DNA of 64,000 nt, taken from the NCBI RefSeq assembly GCF_000316035.1, contig NZ_ANHX01000011.1, forward strand, positions 496,001 through 560,000, written 5' to 3'. Source of the DNA: Paenibacillus sp. PAMC 26794 (lineage in GTDB: Bacteria; Bacillota; Bacilli; Paenibacillales; Paenibacillaceae). Below the pieces are notes generated by a model. The model saw only the letters and a list, made by a program, of their open reading frames with translations. It made no database searches and was not told where the DNA came from. Both the position numbers and the translations under genes were made by a program. The stretch's first letter is position 1, and each line of letters opens with the position of its first letter. Below, piece after piece: positions 41,944-50,690 of this stretch.

Positions 41944-43644
41944 TTATTTCCCTTCCTGAGACTGATCCCCCTTTGCAGCTCCACGACCGCCACCTCCCAT
42001 TCCCATGCCTCCTGGAATTTTATTTTCACCCAGTTTGGACAGATCAACCGAAGAAGCATTAATCAGCGAATCAGAGTTCTCTTTCTGTTTCTCGGTCGTG
42101 GAAGGAATATCTCCGTCCAGTTGCCCCTGTATACTTTCTGCACGCAGCGTGCCAAGTTTGGTCAATTCCGCAACAGCTTCCTCGTACTTGTCATAGGTGA
42201 TAAATGCTGTAGGGTCTTGTTTCACATATTCCGCGATCATGTCGTTCAGGCTCTGCACTTTTTCTTCAAATTTTCCGTCTGCAAAGTATCCATCTACGAT
42301 CTCCTGCAAATATTCGTGATACTTGGCCTTATACTCAGGCACCTCAAGCAGCTTGCCCAAAATTGGACGTTCCTCCAGGCTGACCCCTGATACCGGCGTA
42401 TCAATCGCCAAATTCACGATGTCGGATGCAGAACCAGCTTGAAAGCCGCCAAATCCGCCAAAGGCCATGTTGTAGTCCCAAGGCAACATACTAATCTGTC
42501 CATCATTCTCATACAGATAATAGTTATGTCCCATTCCGGACGTGTAGCTATCCATATTGACAACCACCGTGTGGGCTGCAAAATACCTCAGAACTCCATC
42601 CACATCCACATATTTCTCCAGTTCGGTACCTGTGCTCAAGTTTTTGAGCGATTCAATGACACGCTGATGATCTTCCTCTGTTGTTTTGGTCTCAGCATTG
42701 TCGAAGATCGCGGAGTAACTGGATGATTCATCATCCGTGTACACCAATGAAACACCATTGCCGCTTCCGTCCATACCACCCGGACCACGGTTACCCTTCA
42801 TACCTGCTTCCGGTAGTGTATTCGCACCATCTTCCCCTGTCCCGCTGTTCATATCCGGCGGACTTGCACCATCCGGTGGCGCCATACCTTCATTAGGAGG
42901 CTGCATATCTCCATATCCTTGTGCAAAAGGATTGCCTTCTGGCCCTCCCATACCTCCTGGCCCCATGTTGTCATCATTGTTCGGCTTGTAAAGTTCACCC
43001 TCGTCATTCTTGGCTCGAGCGAGATATCCACTGTCAATGTCCTCAACAGCCAGGTACAAGCCCCAAGTCTCTCCATTTACACTAATATCGGAGAATGCGA
43101 ATAAAGGTGCATCTACGCCGATATAACTCATAATGTCATAACTCAAATATTCCTTCATATAGCTATTGTCGCTAATCATGTTGTTCACAACGAGCTTGTC
43201 CAATCCCATCCACGTTTGATCCTTGACATATTCATCAAACTTGATTTTGAAACTATATCGATCCGTTGTATCATCGCCAGCGACCTGCCGCAGGCTGGAG
43301 TTACCCTTTGGACGAATCCCGACGTTTTCAATCGTCGTTCCGTTAATTGTAATATTAGCTGAGATGTACTGTTCCTCGGTTGCAGTGTCCAGCATTTTTT
43401 TCCATGCTTCTTCATCCACATCAATTGAAATGGACATCACCTCAGTCTTGTTGATTTGATCGGCATATCCTACTGTCTGCGCAGTATTCTCCGTTTTACT
43501 CTGATTATCCGTAGTCGTTTGTTCCTTTTCAGTCGAATTGCTTTCCGTCTCCCCATTCCCTTCATTAGTCGAACTACATGCCGTCAGCATCGCAGTACAT
43601 AGCACCGCTACACCGATAAATTTAGGCCATTTGTATATACTCAT
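41944..43644 (-). CDS. CotH-like kinase-fold lipoprotein
   Basis: A 566-residue lipoprotein (lipobox MLTAC, Cys near residue 23, then a Ser/Thr/Gln linker). The CotH kinase region starts near 68: VMSISIDVDEEAWKKML, NVGIRPKGNSSLR, SFKIKFDEYVKDQTWMGLDK, DNSYMKEYLSYDIM and, near the end, NYYLYENDGQISMLPWDYNM (metal-binding WD). CotH phosphorylates spore coat proteins in Bacillus; this exported lipoprotein version would act outside the membrane on an unknown target. A Gly/Met/Pro/Asn-rich insertion of about 75 residues (near 225-300) interrupts the domain. I start at ATG 43644, with GAGG 8 bases upstream. It is monocistronic. Confidence 0.88.
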   Translation of the reverse strand: MSIYKWPKFIGVAVLCTAMLTACSSTNEGNGETESNSTEKEQTTTDNQSKTENTAQTVGYADQINKTEVMSISIDVDEEAWKKMLDTATEEQYISANITINGTTIENVGIRPKGNSSLRQVAGDDTTDRYSFKIKFDEYVKDQTWMGLDKLVVNNMISDNSYMKEYLSYDIMSYIGVDAPLFAFSDISVNGETWGLYLAVEDIDSGYLARAKNDEGELYKPNNDDNMGPGGMGGPEGNPFAQGYGDMQPPNEGMAPPDGASPPDMNSGTGEDGANTLPEAGMKGNRGPGGMDGSGNGVSLVYTDDESSSYSAIFDNAETKTTEEDHQRVIESLKNLSTGTELEKYVDVDGVLRYFAAHTVVVNMDSYTSGMGHNYYLYENDGQISMLPWDYNMAFGGFGGFQAGSASDIVNLAIDTPVSGVSLEERPILGKLLEVPEYKAKYHEYLQEIVDGYFADGKFEEKVQSLNDMIAEYVKQDPTAFITYDKYEEAVAELTKLGTLRAESIQGQLDGDIPSTTEKQKENSDSLINASSVDLSKLGENKIPGGMGMGGGGRGAAKGDQSQEGK

Positions 43645-43912
43645 TGCCATCACCTCATTATTATTATTGTTGTTGTATCTTTTCGTATGTAATCATCATA
43701 AATTGCAATTCTTAAATGAATCTGAATGAGATACAAAAGGTAACAAACGCAAAGCTCGTATTACTCCCATCAAGCACTCTGCCTAATCAAGCGGTAGATA
43801 CGGCGGCAATAAAAATAAACATGGCAGGCTGTTTTGCAGAGCGGATATAGAAAAAGAGAGTAACATCCTGTTTATGGACGCTACTCTCTAATTGAATTAA
43901 CTACCAGTGAGC

Positions 43913-44575
43913 TCAAGGCTCCAGCCTCCATGACATTTCCCAAAAGTCAAGCTCAAAGCGACTGCACATCACGAAAATATCTTCCATTCTTTGATACGTT
44001 TCCTCGCTACAACTTTCTAATAGCTTATCCGTTAACGTCACAAGGGATTGATTGCTGCTGTTGTATTCAGAGGAAGCATATCCTGTGATCCACTCTCCAT
44101 AAAAGGGATGATCAGCTGCACCTGGCTTTTGAGCAAGGACTTGACCAATCTCTGCATAACTCCATGAGCAGGCCAGAATGGATACTAGTACTTCTGCTAA
44201 GCCACCTGCATGGGAAACAGAGAGCATATAGTTAGTATAGGCTGCATTTTTCAGTGCGGGTTTTACCTGAAAAACATGATCCTCTGTAATTCCTAATCGC
44301 TCCATATAAGAACGATGAATTTTCATTTCACCATTCAGGATGTTATCTACGTTTTTACTAAAAAACTGCATCAATTTGGGGTCGTGCGACTTGACGATAC
44401 CTAGTGCAAATACACGGGCATAATCGAACAGATACAAGTAGTCTTGCAGCAAATAATAACGAAATTGTTCAACCGGTAAGGAACCATCTCCGATTCCTTT
44501 AACAAAGGGATGCTCGAGACATTCCTTCCACACGGGCTGTGCCGCCTGATATAGTCTCTCTGAAATAGTCAACAT
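43913..44575 (-). CDS. tenA: aminopyrimidine aminohydrolase / thiaminase II
   Basis: Thiamine salvage enzyme that hydrolyses aminopyrimidines from degraded thiamine, 220 residues, all-helical TenA fold. Motifs: HPFVKGIGDGSLPVEQFRYY near 20, YLLQDYLYLFDYARVFALG near 40, SILACSWSYAEIG with the catalytic Cys near 135, and CSRFELDFWEMSW with the Glu near 205-215. The ATG at 44575 has TTGGAGG upstream; a longer in-frame start lies inside the riboswitch terminator and is ruled out. It is the only gene controlled by the TPP riboswitch here. Confidence 0.93.
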   Translation of the reverse strand: MLTISERLYQAAQPVWKECLEHPFVKGIGDGSLPVEQFRYYLLQDYLYLFDYARVFALGIVKSHDPKLMQFFSKNVDNILNGEMKIHRSYMERLGITEDHVFQVKPALKNAAYTNYMLSVSHAGGLAEVLVSILACSWSYAEIGQVLAQKPGAADHPFYGEWITGYASSEYNSSNQSLVTLTDKLLESCSEETYQRMEDIFVMCSRFELDFWEMSWRLEP

Positions 44576-44605
44576 AGGTTCCTCCAATTCATAATGTACG
44601 TATTT

Positions 44606-44640
44606 AAAAACAAAAAAACGAAACATCCATAGGATGTTTC
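44606..44640 (-). terminator. expression-platform terminator of the TPP riboswitch
   Basis: GAAACATCC / GGATGTTTC form a nine-pair stem with a tight loop, then TTTTTTTGTTTTT on the minus strand. It sits between the TPP aptamer and tenA. Confidence 0.85.
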
Positions 44641-44694
44641 GCAGACAAATACACTAAAACAAGGGGGTTCGCATGAGCTACCCAAGTAAGCGTT

Positions 44695-44782
44695 TCATCG
44701 TTGCATCCCTACGTTGGCATTATCCAAGTCAGGTAAGGTCGGTTTAACACCCTCTCAGCCGGTTAAGGCTCCCTCGCAAACG
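44695..44782 (-). ncRNA. TPP (thi-box) riboswitch
   Basis: On the minus strand: GGGAGCC, GGCTGAGAGGG (the conserved CUGAGA of P2/J3-2), then ACCTGACTTGGATAATGCC and AACGTAGGGA, all hallmarks of the thi-box aptamer. It precedes a U-rich terminator and tenA, so thiamine pyrophosphate should switch transcription off. Confidence 0.96.
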
Positions 44783-44888
44783 GTTGTATGAAGTTGAAAA
44801 TAACGTTCATTTAGTATATCAAGGGCTGTTAAATATAGTCAAGGCAGATTGTATCGCCTCTCATCACCTTCGGTGACGTATGTAAACG

Positions 44889-44941
44889 ATGAAGACCATC
44901 ACAACAATGGTTGAGTTTCAGCCACTGTTATGATGGTTTCT
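44889..44941 (-). terminator. terminator-like hairpin after the xylanase gene
   Basis: ACCATCATAACAGTGG and CCATTGTTGTGATGGT pair with three G-U or mismatch positions around CTGAAACTCAA. Only a short U-run (TCTTC) follows. It lies 25 bases after the xylanase stop. Confidence 0.6.
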
Positions 44942-44965
44942 ACTCTTACAATTACTGCCAATGGT

Positions 44966-47638
44966 TTAATGCCCGAGTTTGTTCTTTCCAACAAAAGTGA
45001 GTATTCCGTACTGGGAAGTGTTTCTCCAGCTTTCATTGGTCTTATCATTCCATTTGGCTACGCTCTGCTTGCCTCCGCCCTGATTGTCGTTAATTTGAAG
45101 ATCCAAACCGAGAACATTTCCAGCGCTTGGCGTCAGTGAGTGTAACTTGATTCTGGCTTCTACGAGATATCCTTTATTGGTTTTCTTCACAGCACTTACA
45201 AGGCGTCCGGGCGAGGCACTGCCTGCAAAGGTTCCGACATTGTCTGCACTGATTCTGAACTGGGCATCATCATATTGAAAATACGGTGTGCGCTGGTGAT
45301 TCTCGTCCAGGAAAATCTCAACCGAATCCTGATCCCATGGGTTGATGCTATCTGTTATGATGTTTGGATCAGTGACGTCGATCAGCAGGTATAGATACTC
45401 ACCTGACCACATTGCGCGAGCCACTGCCTCTGCACCTTCGGTCTCATTTAACCTTTTTACTTCAAATGGTACAGCTTTATTCCATAGGGCGTCTTTCTTC
45501 CCATCAATCTGAACAATCCCTTGCACAGCTTGTGCAGATTTGGGCATAGGGGCGAGTTGAATCACGCCGTATTTGCTTGTATCTTGTTCCTGAGATTGTG
45601 TTCGATCATTCCAGTACAGTGGATTATGAGGTTCTGTCCCACTTGCACCGCCATCAGTCACACGGATATCCAAGCCGGCTTCATATTCTGATCCGACTTG
45701 GACACCACCCCATGGAATGGACAATTCAACCTGATATCCGGCTTTTGTCTCGCGTACACGATATGAACCCCGCTCTGCGCCCTCAGCTTTGCCCGAGCGC
45801 TTAATGATTACGTGTCGGTCATCTGCTTCATAGGAAGTGGTCTTGCCATTATTGAGATCAACAAAGAGTTCTACTCTGTCATTCACATCTGCCTTCGCAT
45901 CCTGAACATCCACGAGGATATACAGGTTACTATGATCCCATAAGGTGCGGAAACTGGCTGATCCCGAAGAGTCGCCCTTCAGTGGAGTAGACACCGCTTT
46001 GTTCCAGAGCGGATCTTGTGACTGTTTTTTGATATTTGGTTTAACCGAAAGTGAGACGGCTCTCTGTGTCAACACAGGCAAGCTGGATTCATCCACGAGT
46101 CCCCAGTATGCTTTTTTGGCCTTCAGGGCTGAATCAAACAGCATAGCCTGGTTGTTGTAAGACTTCTCATCTTGGAGTCCCCATAAGGTAACTGAAGAAA
46201 TGTGGTCTTTGTGTTTTTGGTACAAATCCAACAGTTCCTTATATCGATACGCCTGTTTTACCGCAACTTCATCGGACATCTCTTCACCAAATGGAATTCC
46301 GCTATCAACATCCAGTTCTGTGATCTGAATATCCAATCCAAGTTCGGCGAACATGTTGATCGTTTTTTCAATTTCCTTGATGGGCGGGGATTCCAGGTTA
46401 TAGTGGGATTGCAAACCCACACCATCGATGAGCCCTTTCTCTTTCAGTCGTTTGACCAACTGAACCATATGCTCTCTTTTCTCAGGGACTTCCGTGAAGT
46501 ATTCGTTGTAGTATAATTTGGCATCCGGATCGGCTGCACGAGCGAATTCATAGGTTTTCTCAATGTAATCCGGACCGATTAGTTCATAAAAGGGACTTTT
46601 ACGTAAACCGTTGGCATCACCATTGCTATCCGCAATCGCCTCGTTTACCACATCCCAGGCATAGATCTTACCTTTGTATCTGGTCATGACGGTTTCAACG
46701 TAATCCTGAATCCGGGCAAGCAGTAATTCTCGACTCGCAGGGTTACCCTGAGGATCCTTGAACATCCACTCTGCTGCATCAATATGCCACAACAGCGCAT
46801 GTCCGCGTACACCCATACCATGTTCCTCGGCGAACTGAACATATTGATCGGTTGCCTCGAACTCATAAACACCTTCGGAAGGAGACATGTACTTCGGTTT
46901 CATCTCATAGGTTGCGGTCAAGCTGTTAAAGTGCTTTGTGAGCAGTTGTCCATATGCGCCTTCCAACTGCCAGCGATACACCGCTGACCCAATGGGGAAA
47001 TCATCTTGATACAGGTCCTCCAGAGACACAATCCCTTCTTCAATCTCCAGTTGCTCGGCCAGAGTAAATGATACATCATCGACATAGAACGATAACGTAT
47101 CTACGCTATCTTCAGAGATGTAGGGTGTCTCGATGAACAAATTCAATTCAGTGGGGTCATCGCTATTCTGAAATTTTCCGGTGATCTTGTGCCATGTATT
47201 CCATTCTGCCTTGGCAATCTTCACGCTACCGATCGGGTTCCAGCTTTCGGCAGTTGTTTTTTTATATGTGGTGAGCTGTAGCGTTTGATCCGTGGTGGGC
47301 TCCTGGGTAAGTCTAACATATGCTGTAATTTCGTACTCTTGGTTACGCTCAAGCAGATCCTTCATGGATAACATCGGTCCATGGTAGGAACGCTCCCGAT
47401 TGGCGACCAGCATACTAGACTGACCTTCGTGTGCTTCCTGCTTTGTCACTGTCAGCCTTTCGTTACCGATCCGTGGAGTCCATCCCTGAAGTGTACCGTC
47501 TTCAAAATTTGTACTCAAATGACTTTCCTCCACTTCCGTAACTGCCTGGGCTGCATGTGAGACATTCGAAAATGGAAGCATACCAAGTACGAGCACAAGA
47601 ACCAAGGCTGTTATATTCCATTGACGTAACCGTTTCAT
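44966..47638 (-). CDS. secreted GH10 endo-1,4-beta-xylanase with CBM22 and two CBM9
   Basis: An 890-residue xylan-degrading enzyme. Signal peptide to about SHAA (30); CBM22-like carbohydrate-binding module (about 40-190, NFEDGTLQGWTPR); GH10 catalytic domain (about 200-540) with acid/base Glu in WDVVNEAI near 333 and nucleophile Glu in ITELDVD near 440; two CBM9 modules (about 550-710 and 720-885). No S-layer domain, so it is freely secreted. A cre site at 47713-47726 suggests glucose repression. The sequence is intact. Confidence 0.95.
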   Translation of the reverse strand: MKRLRQWNITALVLVLVLGMLPFSNVSHAAQAVTEVEESHLSTNFEDGTLQGWTPRIGNERLTVTKQEAHEGQSSMLVANRERSYHGPMLSMKDLLERNQEYEITAYVRLTQEPTTDQTLQLTTYKKTTAESWNPIGSVKIAKAEWNTWHKITGKFQNSDDPTELNLFIETPYISEDSVDTLSFYVDDVSFTLAEQLEIEEGIVSLEDLYQDDFPIGSAVYRWQLEGAYGQLLTKHFNSLTATYEMKPKYMSPSEGVYEFEATDQYVQFAEEHGMGVRGHALLWHIDAAEWMFKDPQGNPASRELLLARIQDYVETVMTRYKGKIYAWDVVNEAIADSNGDANGLRKSPFYELIGPDYIEKTYEFARAADPDAKLYYNEYFTEVPEKREHMVQLVKRLKEKGLIDGVGLQSHYNLESPPIKEIEKTINMFAELGLDIQITELDVDSGIPFGEEMSDEVAVKQAYRYKELLDLYQKHKDHISSVTLWGLQDEKSYNNQAMLFDSALKAKKAYWGLVDESSLPVLTQRAVSLSVKPNIKKQSQDPLWNKAVSTPLKGDSSGSASFRTLWDHSNLYILVDVQDAKADVNDRVELFVDLNNGKTTSYEADDRHVIIKRSGKAEGAERGSYRVRETKAGYQVELSIPWGGVQVGSEYEAGLDIRVTDGGASGTEPHNPLYWNDRTQSQEQDTSKYGVIQLAPMPKSAQAVQGIVQIDGKKDALWNKAVPFEVKRLNETEGAEAVARAMWSGEYLYLLIDVTDPNIITDSINPWDQDSVEIFLDENHQRTPYFQYDDAQFRISADNVGTFAGSASPGRLVSAVKKTNKGYLVEARIKLHSLTPSAGNVLGLDLQINDNQGGGKQSVAKWNDKTNESWRNTSQYGILTFVGKNKLGH

Positions 47639-47712
47639 ACAATTCCTCCTCTTGATTTGATCTAAGTATTTCTGAACGGATTAACATCCAGATAAATAGA
47701 TTATAGTTCTTT

Positions 47713-47726
47713 AGATAGCGCTTACA
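47713..47726 (-). promoter_or_regulatory. cre site upstream of the xylanase gene
   Basis: On the minus strand TGTAAGCGCTATCT matches the CcpA consensus TGWAANCGNTNWCA at 13 of 14 positions; it lies 75 bases before the xylanase start. Confidence 0.7.
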
Positions 47727-47761
47727 TATAAAAAAATTCCAATAATTATAATAAAAAGTTA

Positions 47762-47890
47762 TCATTTGGTAATCCTGTGTGGGCTTAGGAAGCTGGAGTT
47801 CGTTCGCATGGAAGGCGATACCGATCCGCGAATATTATCCTTCTTTCCAACCAATTCAGTAATCTCTTGTCCCAACTTGCGATAATCCAT
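47762..47890 (-). pseudogene. truncated beta-glucoside PTS EIIB gene
   Basis: ATG 47890 after an AAAGGT ribosome site opens MDYRKLGQEITELVG then KKDNI, the N-terminus of EIIB domains of beta-glucoside/sucrose-type PTS permeases. It loses similarity after about 22 residues, before the phosphorylated Cys, and stops at 42 residues. The antitermination leader before it identifies the family independently. The rest of the permease has been deleted. Confidence 0.65.
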
Positions 47891-47917
47891 ACCTTTGCCT
47901 CATTTCTGAATTTGGAT

Positions 47918-47984
47918 ATAAAAAAAGACCAAACGATATGCCTTCCCCTACTCACATAAGGAAAATGCAAAATCATTTTGGTCA
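47918..47984 (-). terminator. leader terminator overlapping the antiterminator
   Basis: GACCAAAA (on the minus strand, 47984-47977) pairs with TTTGGTC before TTTTTTTATA. The 5' arm overlaps the 3' end of the RAT element, as in LicT/SacY-controlled leaders. Confidence 0.7.
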
Positions 47985-48008
47985 TGCCTGCTTTACCAGT
48001 AACAACCA
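47979..48008 (-). ncRNA. RAT antiterminator element (LicT/SacY/GlcT-type)
   Basis: On the minus strand GGTTGTTACTGGTAAAGCAG then GCATGACC follows the ribonucleic antiterminator consensus (GGATTGTTACTGxxxxxGCAGGCaxxACC). A BglG-family protein binding here would prevent the downstream terminator. No antiterminator gene is in the window, and the PTS gene behind it is broken. Confidence 0.8.
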
Positions 48009-48037
48009 AGCACTGCTAATATTCAATTCGTTGTTGA

Positions 48038-48051
48038 TGTAAACGTTTACT
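48038..48051 (-). promoter_or_regulatory. cre site of the PTS leader
   Basis: TGTAAACGTTTACT is a near-perfect cre with a fully palindromic core GTAAACGTTTAC. On the minus strand TTTACA inside it can act as -35, with TATTAG 16 bases on. Confidence 0.65.
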
Positions 48052-48164
48052 GGATCATAATATGACACAATAAATTAGTAGCGGCCTTCTATAGGCTTCC
48101 ACCCACTCCCCTTCTCAATTGCCTACATAGAATACATTAGACTAATGAACAGGAGTGATGTGAT

Positions 48165-48539
48165 ATGACATTTTTACCTCCTTTTGGACCTGGTGGAGGG
48201 TTTGGCGGACCTGGGGGTCCGGGAGGACCCGGTGGAATGCCTGGTCCTCCATCGTTCCCCGGGGGCGGAGGCGGCGGACCACAAGGCGTGCAGGCACCTA
48301 CCGGACCGCCACCATCATTCATTCCACAGCAACCCGCTTCGTTATTTGCGGTAGATCCAAGAGCCATATCCGGCTGTATGTTTCGCTACACATATATTTG
48401 GCCGGATCGTGGTCCCGGCTTCTGGATGTACCCGGTATTTGTAGGTAGAAATTCGGTGGCTGGCTTCCGCTGGAATGGCTTCTTCTGGCTATACACCGGC
48501 ATTGATCTGCAGCGAATCAGCTCGTTTAGCTGTTTCTAG
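48165..48539 (+). CDS. Gly/Pro-rich (collagen-like) protein with a conserved-looking aromatic C-terminus
   Basis: A 124-residue protein. Residues 3-45 are a run of G-G-P, G-P-G and poly-Gly repeats (GPGGPGGPGG type), then QAPTGPPPSFIPQQP, then a non-repetitive domain of about 60 residues with many Trp/Tyr/Phe and two Cys (ISGCMFRYTYIWPDRGPGFW, VAGFRWNGFFWLYTGIDL, ending SCF). ACAGGAGTGATGTGAT supports the ATG. There is no signal peptide. Such Gly-rich proteins with short globular ends occur among Bacillales spore-surface proteins; that role is a guess. The minus strand is also open but only because of low complexity. Confidence 0.75.
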   Translation: MTFLPPFGPGGGFGGPGGPGGPGGMPGPPSFPGGGGGGPQGVQAPTGPPPSFIPQQPASLFAVDPRAISGCMFRYTYIWPDRGPGFWMYPVFVGRNSVAGFRWNGFFWLYTGIDLQRISSFSCF

Positions 48540-48542
48540 AAG

Positions 48543-48584
48543 AACTCCCCCTGTATGCGGATCAATCCACATACAGGGGGAGTT
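48543..48584. terminator. shared terminator between convergent genes
   Basis: AACTCCCCCTGTATG (48543-48557) pairs perfectly with CATACAGGGGGAGTT (48570-48584). It lies between the plus-strand Gly/Pro-rich gene and the minus-strand ABC-F gene; U-runs are short on both sides. Confidence 0.75.
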
Positions 48585-48608
48585 AAATTTATGGAATATT
48601 CACCTTGT

Positions 48609-50348
48609 CTAAAGCAACTTAATCAGCTCTTCTAGCTCATCAACCAAACTCTTTGCAAGTTCAAAATTAGTATCTTTTAAAGCCAATTCAATTTTCATTT
48701 CAACAGACTTTTTCTTTTGTTCATTTTCTAGATAGTTTTCATCAAAATGACTCGTATAAATCATCTGTCTAAATTCTTCTATACTCATTTTACTAATCGT
48801 TTTGTCTTCAATAATTAAAACATAATCCATACCATTTACAACAGAATAGAAATCATGAGAAATCATGATAATCGCACCTTTGTAGTCCTCAATAGCTTTC
48901 TCCAATGCGATTTGTGTATAGATGTCTAAATGGCTTGTCGGTTCATCCAGGAGCAATACGTTGGCTTGACTGGCAGAAACTTTAGCCAATTGAAGCATGT
49001 TTTTTTCTCCGCCAGATAACGATTCAATCTTTTGATCAAGGATTTCTCCTTCAAAGCCATAGTTTGGAAGATACGATCTAATCTCGTCATACGTTTGAAA
49101 CCCGGAATCAATGAATTCATTTAGGATGGTATTCGAATCTTTTAGCATTTCGCCTTGAACCTGAGATAAATAAGCCACCTTAACATCAGGATTGATTTCA
49201 ATGGAATCCTGATTGTTTTTAAAGATTTCTCGGAGTAAAGTCGTTTTCCCGGTACCGTTTGGACCGATCAGGGCTACTTTATCTGTTGATTTGATCTCAA
49301 AGTTCACATTTTCCAAAAGCAACTCGTCAAAGGAAACGCTATAGTTATTGACGTTAACCACAACGGTGTCTTCCATTTTCTTATCGATTCCAAAACTGAT
49401 ATTCGGCTGTTTGATATCGACAAATGGTTCTTTTATTCGACGTGCTTCCAATCTCTCTTGAAACTTGACTCTGGCTTTTAACGCTCTGCCTCTGGAGGCT
49501 TCCGAATTATACGTGGCGATCTCTCTAAGATTGTCGATGATGTTATCGTATCTCTCAATTTCTTCAGCTTCAGCAACCGCGATTTCTTGCAGCTCGATCT
49601 TCGTCTGAAGCAGCGAGAAGTTGTAATCGATATATCGCCCGTCAAACTCTTGGAGCTCTGTGTTTTCTAGGTGTATGATTTTGTTGAAACAATGGTTCAA
49701 CAGATATCGGTTGTGCGTGACGACCAGCAGCATTCCCTTGTGGGTGTTAATCAATTTTTTAAGTGCGTTCAGGTTTTCAAAGTCTAAAAATACATCAGGT
49801 TCGTCCATAATCATGAAGTCTGGACGATTCAGCATTTCCTTCATCACTTGAATAAGTTTGAATTCCCCGCCGCTTATGGCTGATATACTAAGATCTTTGA
49901 GCTTCATGAGGTTGGCAAGGTTTAACTGTTTATTTATGTTTTTTTCGAAATTATCCCCATCCATCGCCTCGAAGGCATCCAAAGCCAATTGAACCTTTTC
50001 CATCAGGGAATCCATATCCGACGTGGTTTCCATTTCAGCATAAATGGCTGTGATTTCATCTTGTATCTTGATGAATTCTTCTGCGATATATTCAAAAACG
50101 GTCATATCTTTCGTTTTGTCTACTTGCAAAAACTGACTCACATACCCGATTCTGCAATCGGGGTCTATCTCTAACTTGCCCTCGAACAAATAGCGTTCCG
50201 GATCCATCAGGATATCGATCAATGTACTTTTTCCACTTCCGCTTGTTCCGATAAAAGCACAATGTTGTGCCTCTTCAAACGTAAATGAAATGTTTTTATA
50301 TAGTTCCTTTTGTGGAAATGAGAAGGATAAGTTTTCAACTTTTATCAT
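48609..50348 (-). CDS. ABC-F family ATPase
   Basis: A soluble 579-residue twin ATPase of the ABC-F class, which act on ribosomes (translation factors or antibiotic ribosome-protection proteins). First domain: Walker A IGTSGSGKST near 34, signature ISGGEFKL near 158, Walker B FMIMDEPDVFLD near 180. A linker of about 80-90 residues (about 220-310, charged helical). Second domain: GPNGTGKTT near 368, LSGGEKNMLQ near 455, LLLDEPTSHLD near 475. It has no membrane segments. Several ABC-F genes confer macrolide, lincosamide or pleuromutilin resistance; nothing here tells which, if any. It stands alone with 340 bases before it. Confidence 0.88.
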   Translation of the reverse strand: MIKVENLSFSFPQKELYKNISFTFEEAQHCAFIGTSGSGKSTLIDILMDPERYLFEGKLEIDPDCRIGYVSQFLQVDKTKDMTVFEYIAEEFIKIQDEITAIYAEMETTSDMDSLMEKVQLALDAFEAMDGDNFEKNINKQLNLANLMKLKDLSISAISGGEFKLIQVMKEMLNRPDFMIMDEPDVFLDFENLNALKKLINTHKGMLLVVTHNRYLLNHCFNKIIHLENTELQEFDGRYIDYNFSLLQTKIELQEIAVAEAEEIERYDNIIDNLREIATYNSEASRGRALKARVKFQERLEARRIKEPFVDIKQPNISFGIDKKMEDTVVVNVNNYSVSFDELLLENVNFEIKSTDKVALIGPNGTGKTTLLREIFKNNQDSIEINPDVKVAYLSQVQGEMLKDSNTILNEFIDSGFQTYDEIRSYLPNYGFEGEILDQKIESLSGGEKNMLQLAKVSASQANVLLLDEPTSHLDIYTQIALEKAIEDYKGAIIMISHDFYSVVNGMDYVLIIEDKTISKMSIEEFRQMIYTSHFDENYLENEQKKKSVEMKIELALKDTNFELAKSLVDELEELIKLL

Positions 50349-50416
50349 AGTGTTACCTTTCTTTATAACTAAATTGGTGGCTAGTATTGAATATATTGTC
50401 GAACACAGACTTTTAG

Positions 50417-50590
50417 AGTAACACTGTTTACCACCAAGTACAATCGATTTTTAGCCCCTACTCTCACTTCGAAACAAAAACGACGTTTACAGAGGATGAC
50501 TGGACCAATGAAGACAGGGTAGGCTTGACACTATTCGTTGATGAAATCGATTGCAACAAATTTAAAGTGTCACTCCCCTGTTTTTTATGA
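50417..50590 (+). pseudogene. possible C-terminal remnant of an unknown gene
   Basis: An open plus-strand frame without a start codon reads PYSHFETKTTFTEDDW, TNEDRVGLTLFVDEIDCNKF and stops at 50588. The amino-acid pattern looks like a real protein end (acidic, amphipathic strands), but I recognise no family. It occupies part of the 340-base gap upstream of the ABC-F gene; otherwise that gap shows nothing. Confidence 0.3.
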
Positions 50591-50690
50591 GAATTTACAA
50601 TTGGAGTTGTATACAGATTAACCTCTCAGGTACGTTCATTGCTTTTCTCCAATTTCACTCTTCACTGTTTTCTTGATATGTTGCACAACG

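Noticed and set aside
48137..48367. Pro-rich frame opposite the Gly-rich gene
   Set aside because: It is the complement of Gly/Pro codons; the plus-strand frame has the ribosome site and a non-repetitive C-terminus.
48609..50348. Naming the ABC-F gene as a specific resistance gene (vga, msr, lsa)
   Set aside because: Linker and C-terminus do not let me separate resistance from housekeeping ABC-F types by eye.
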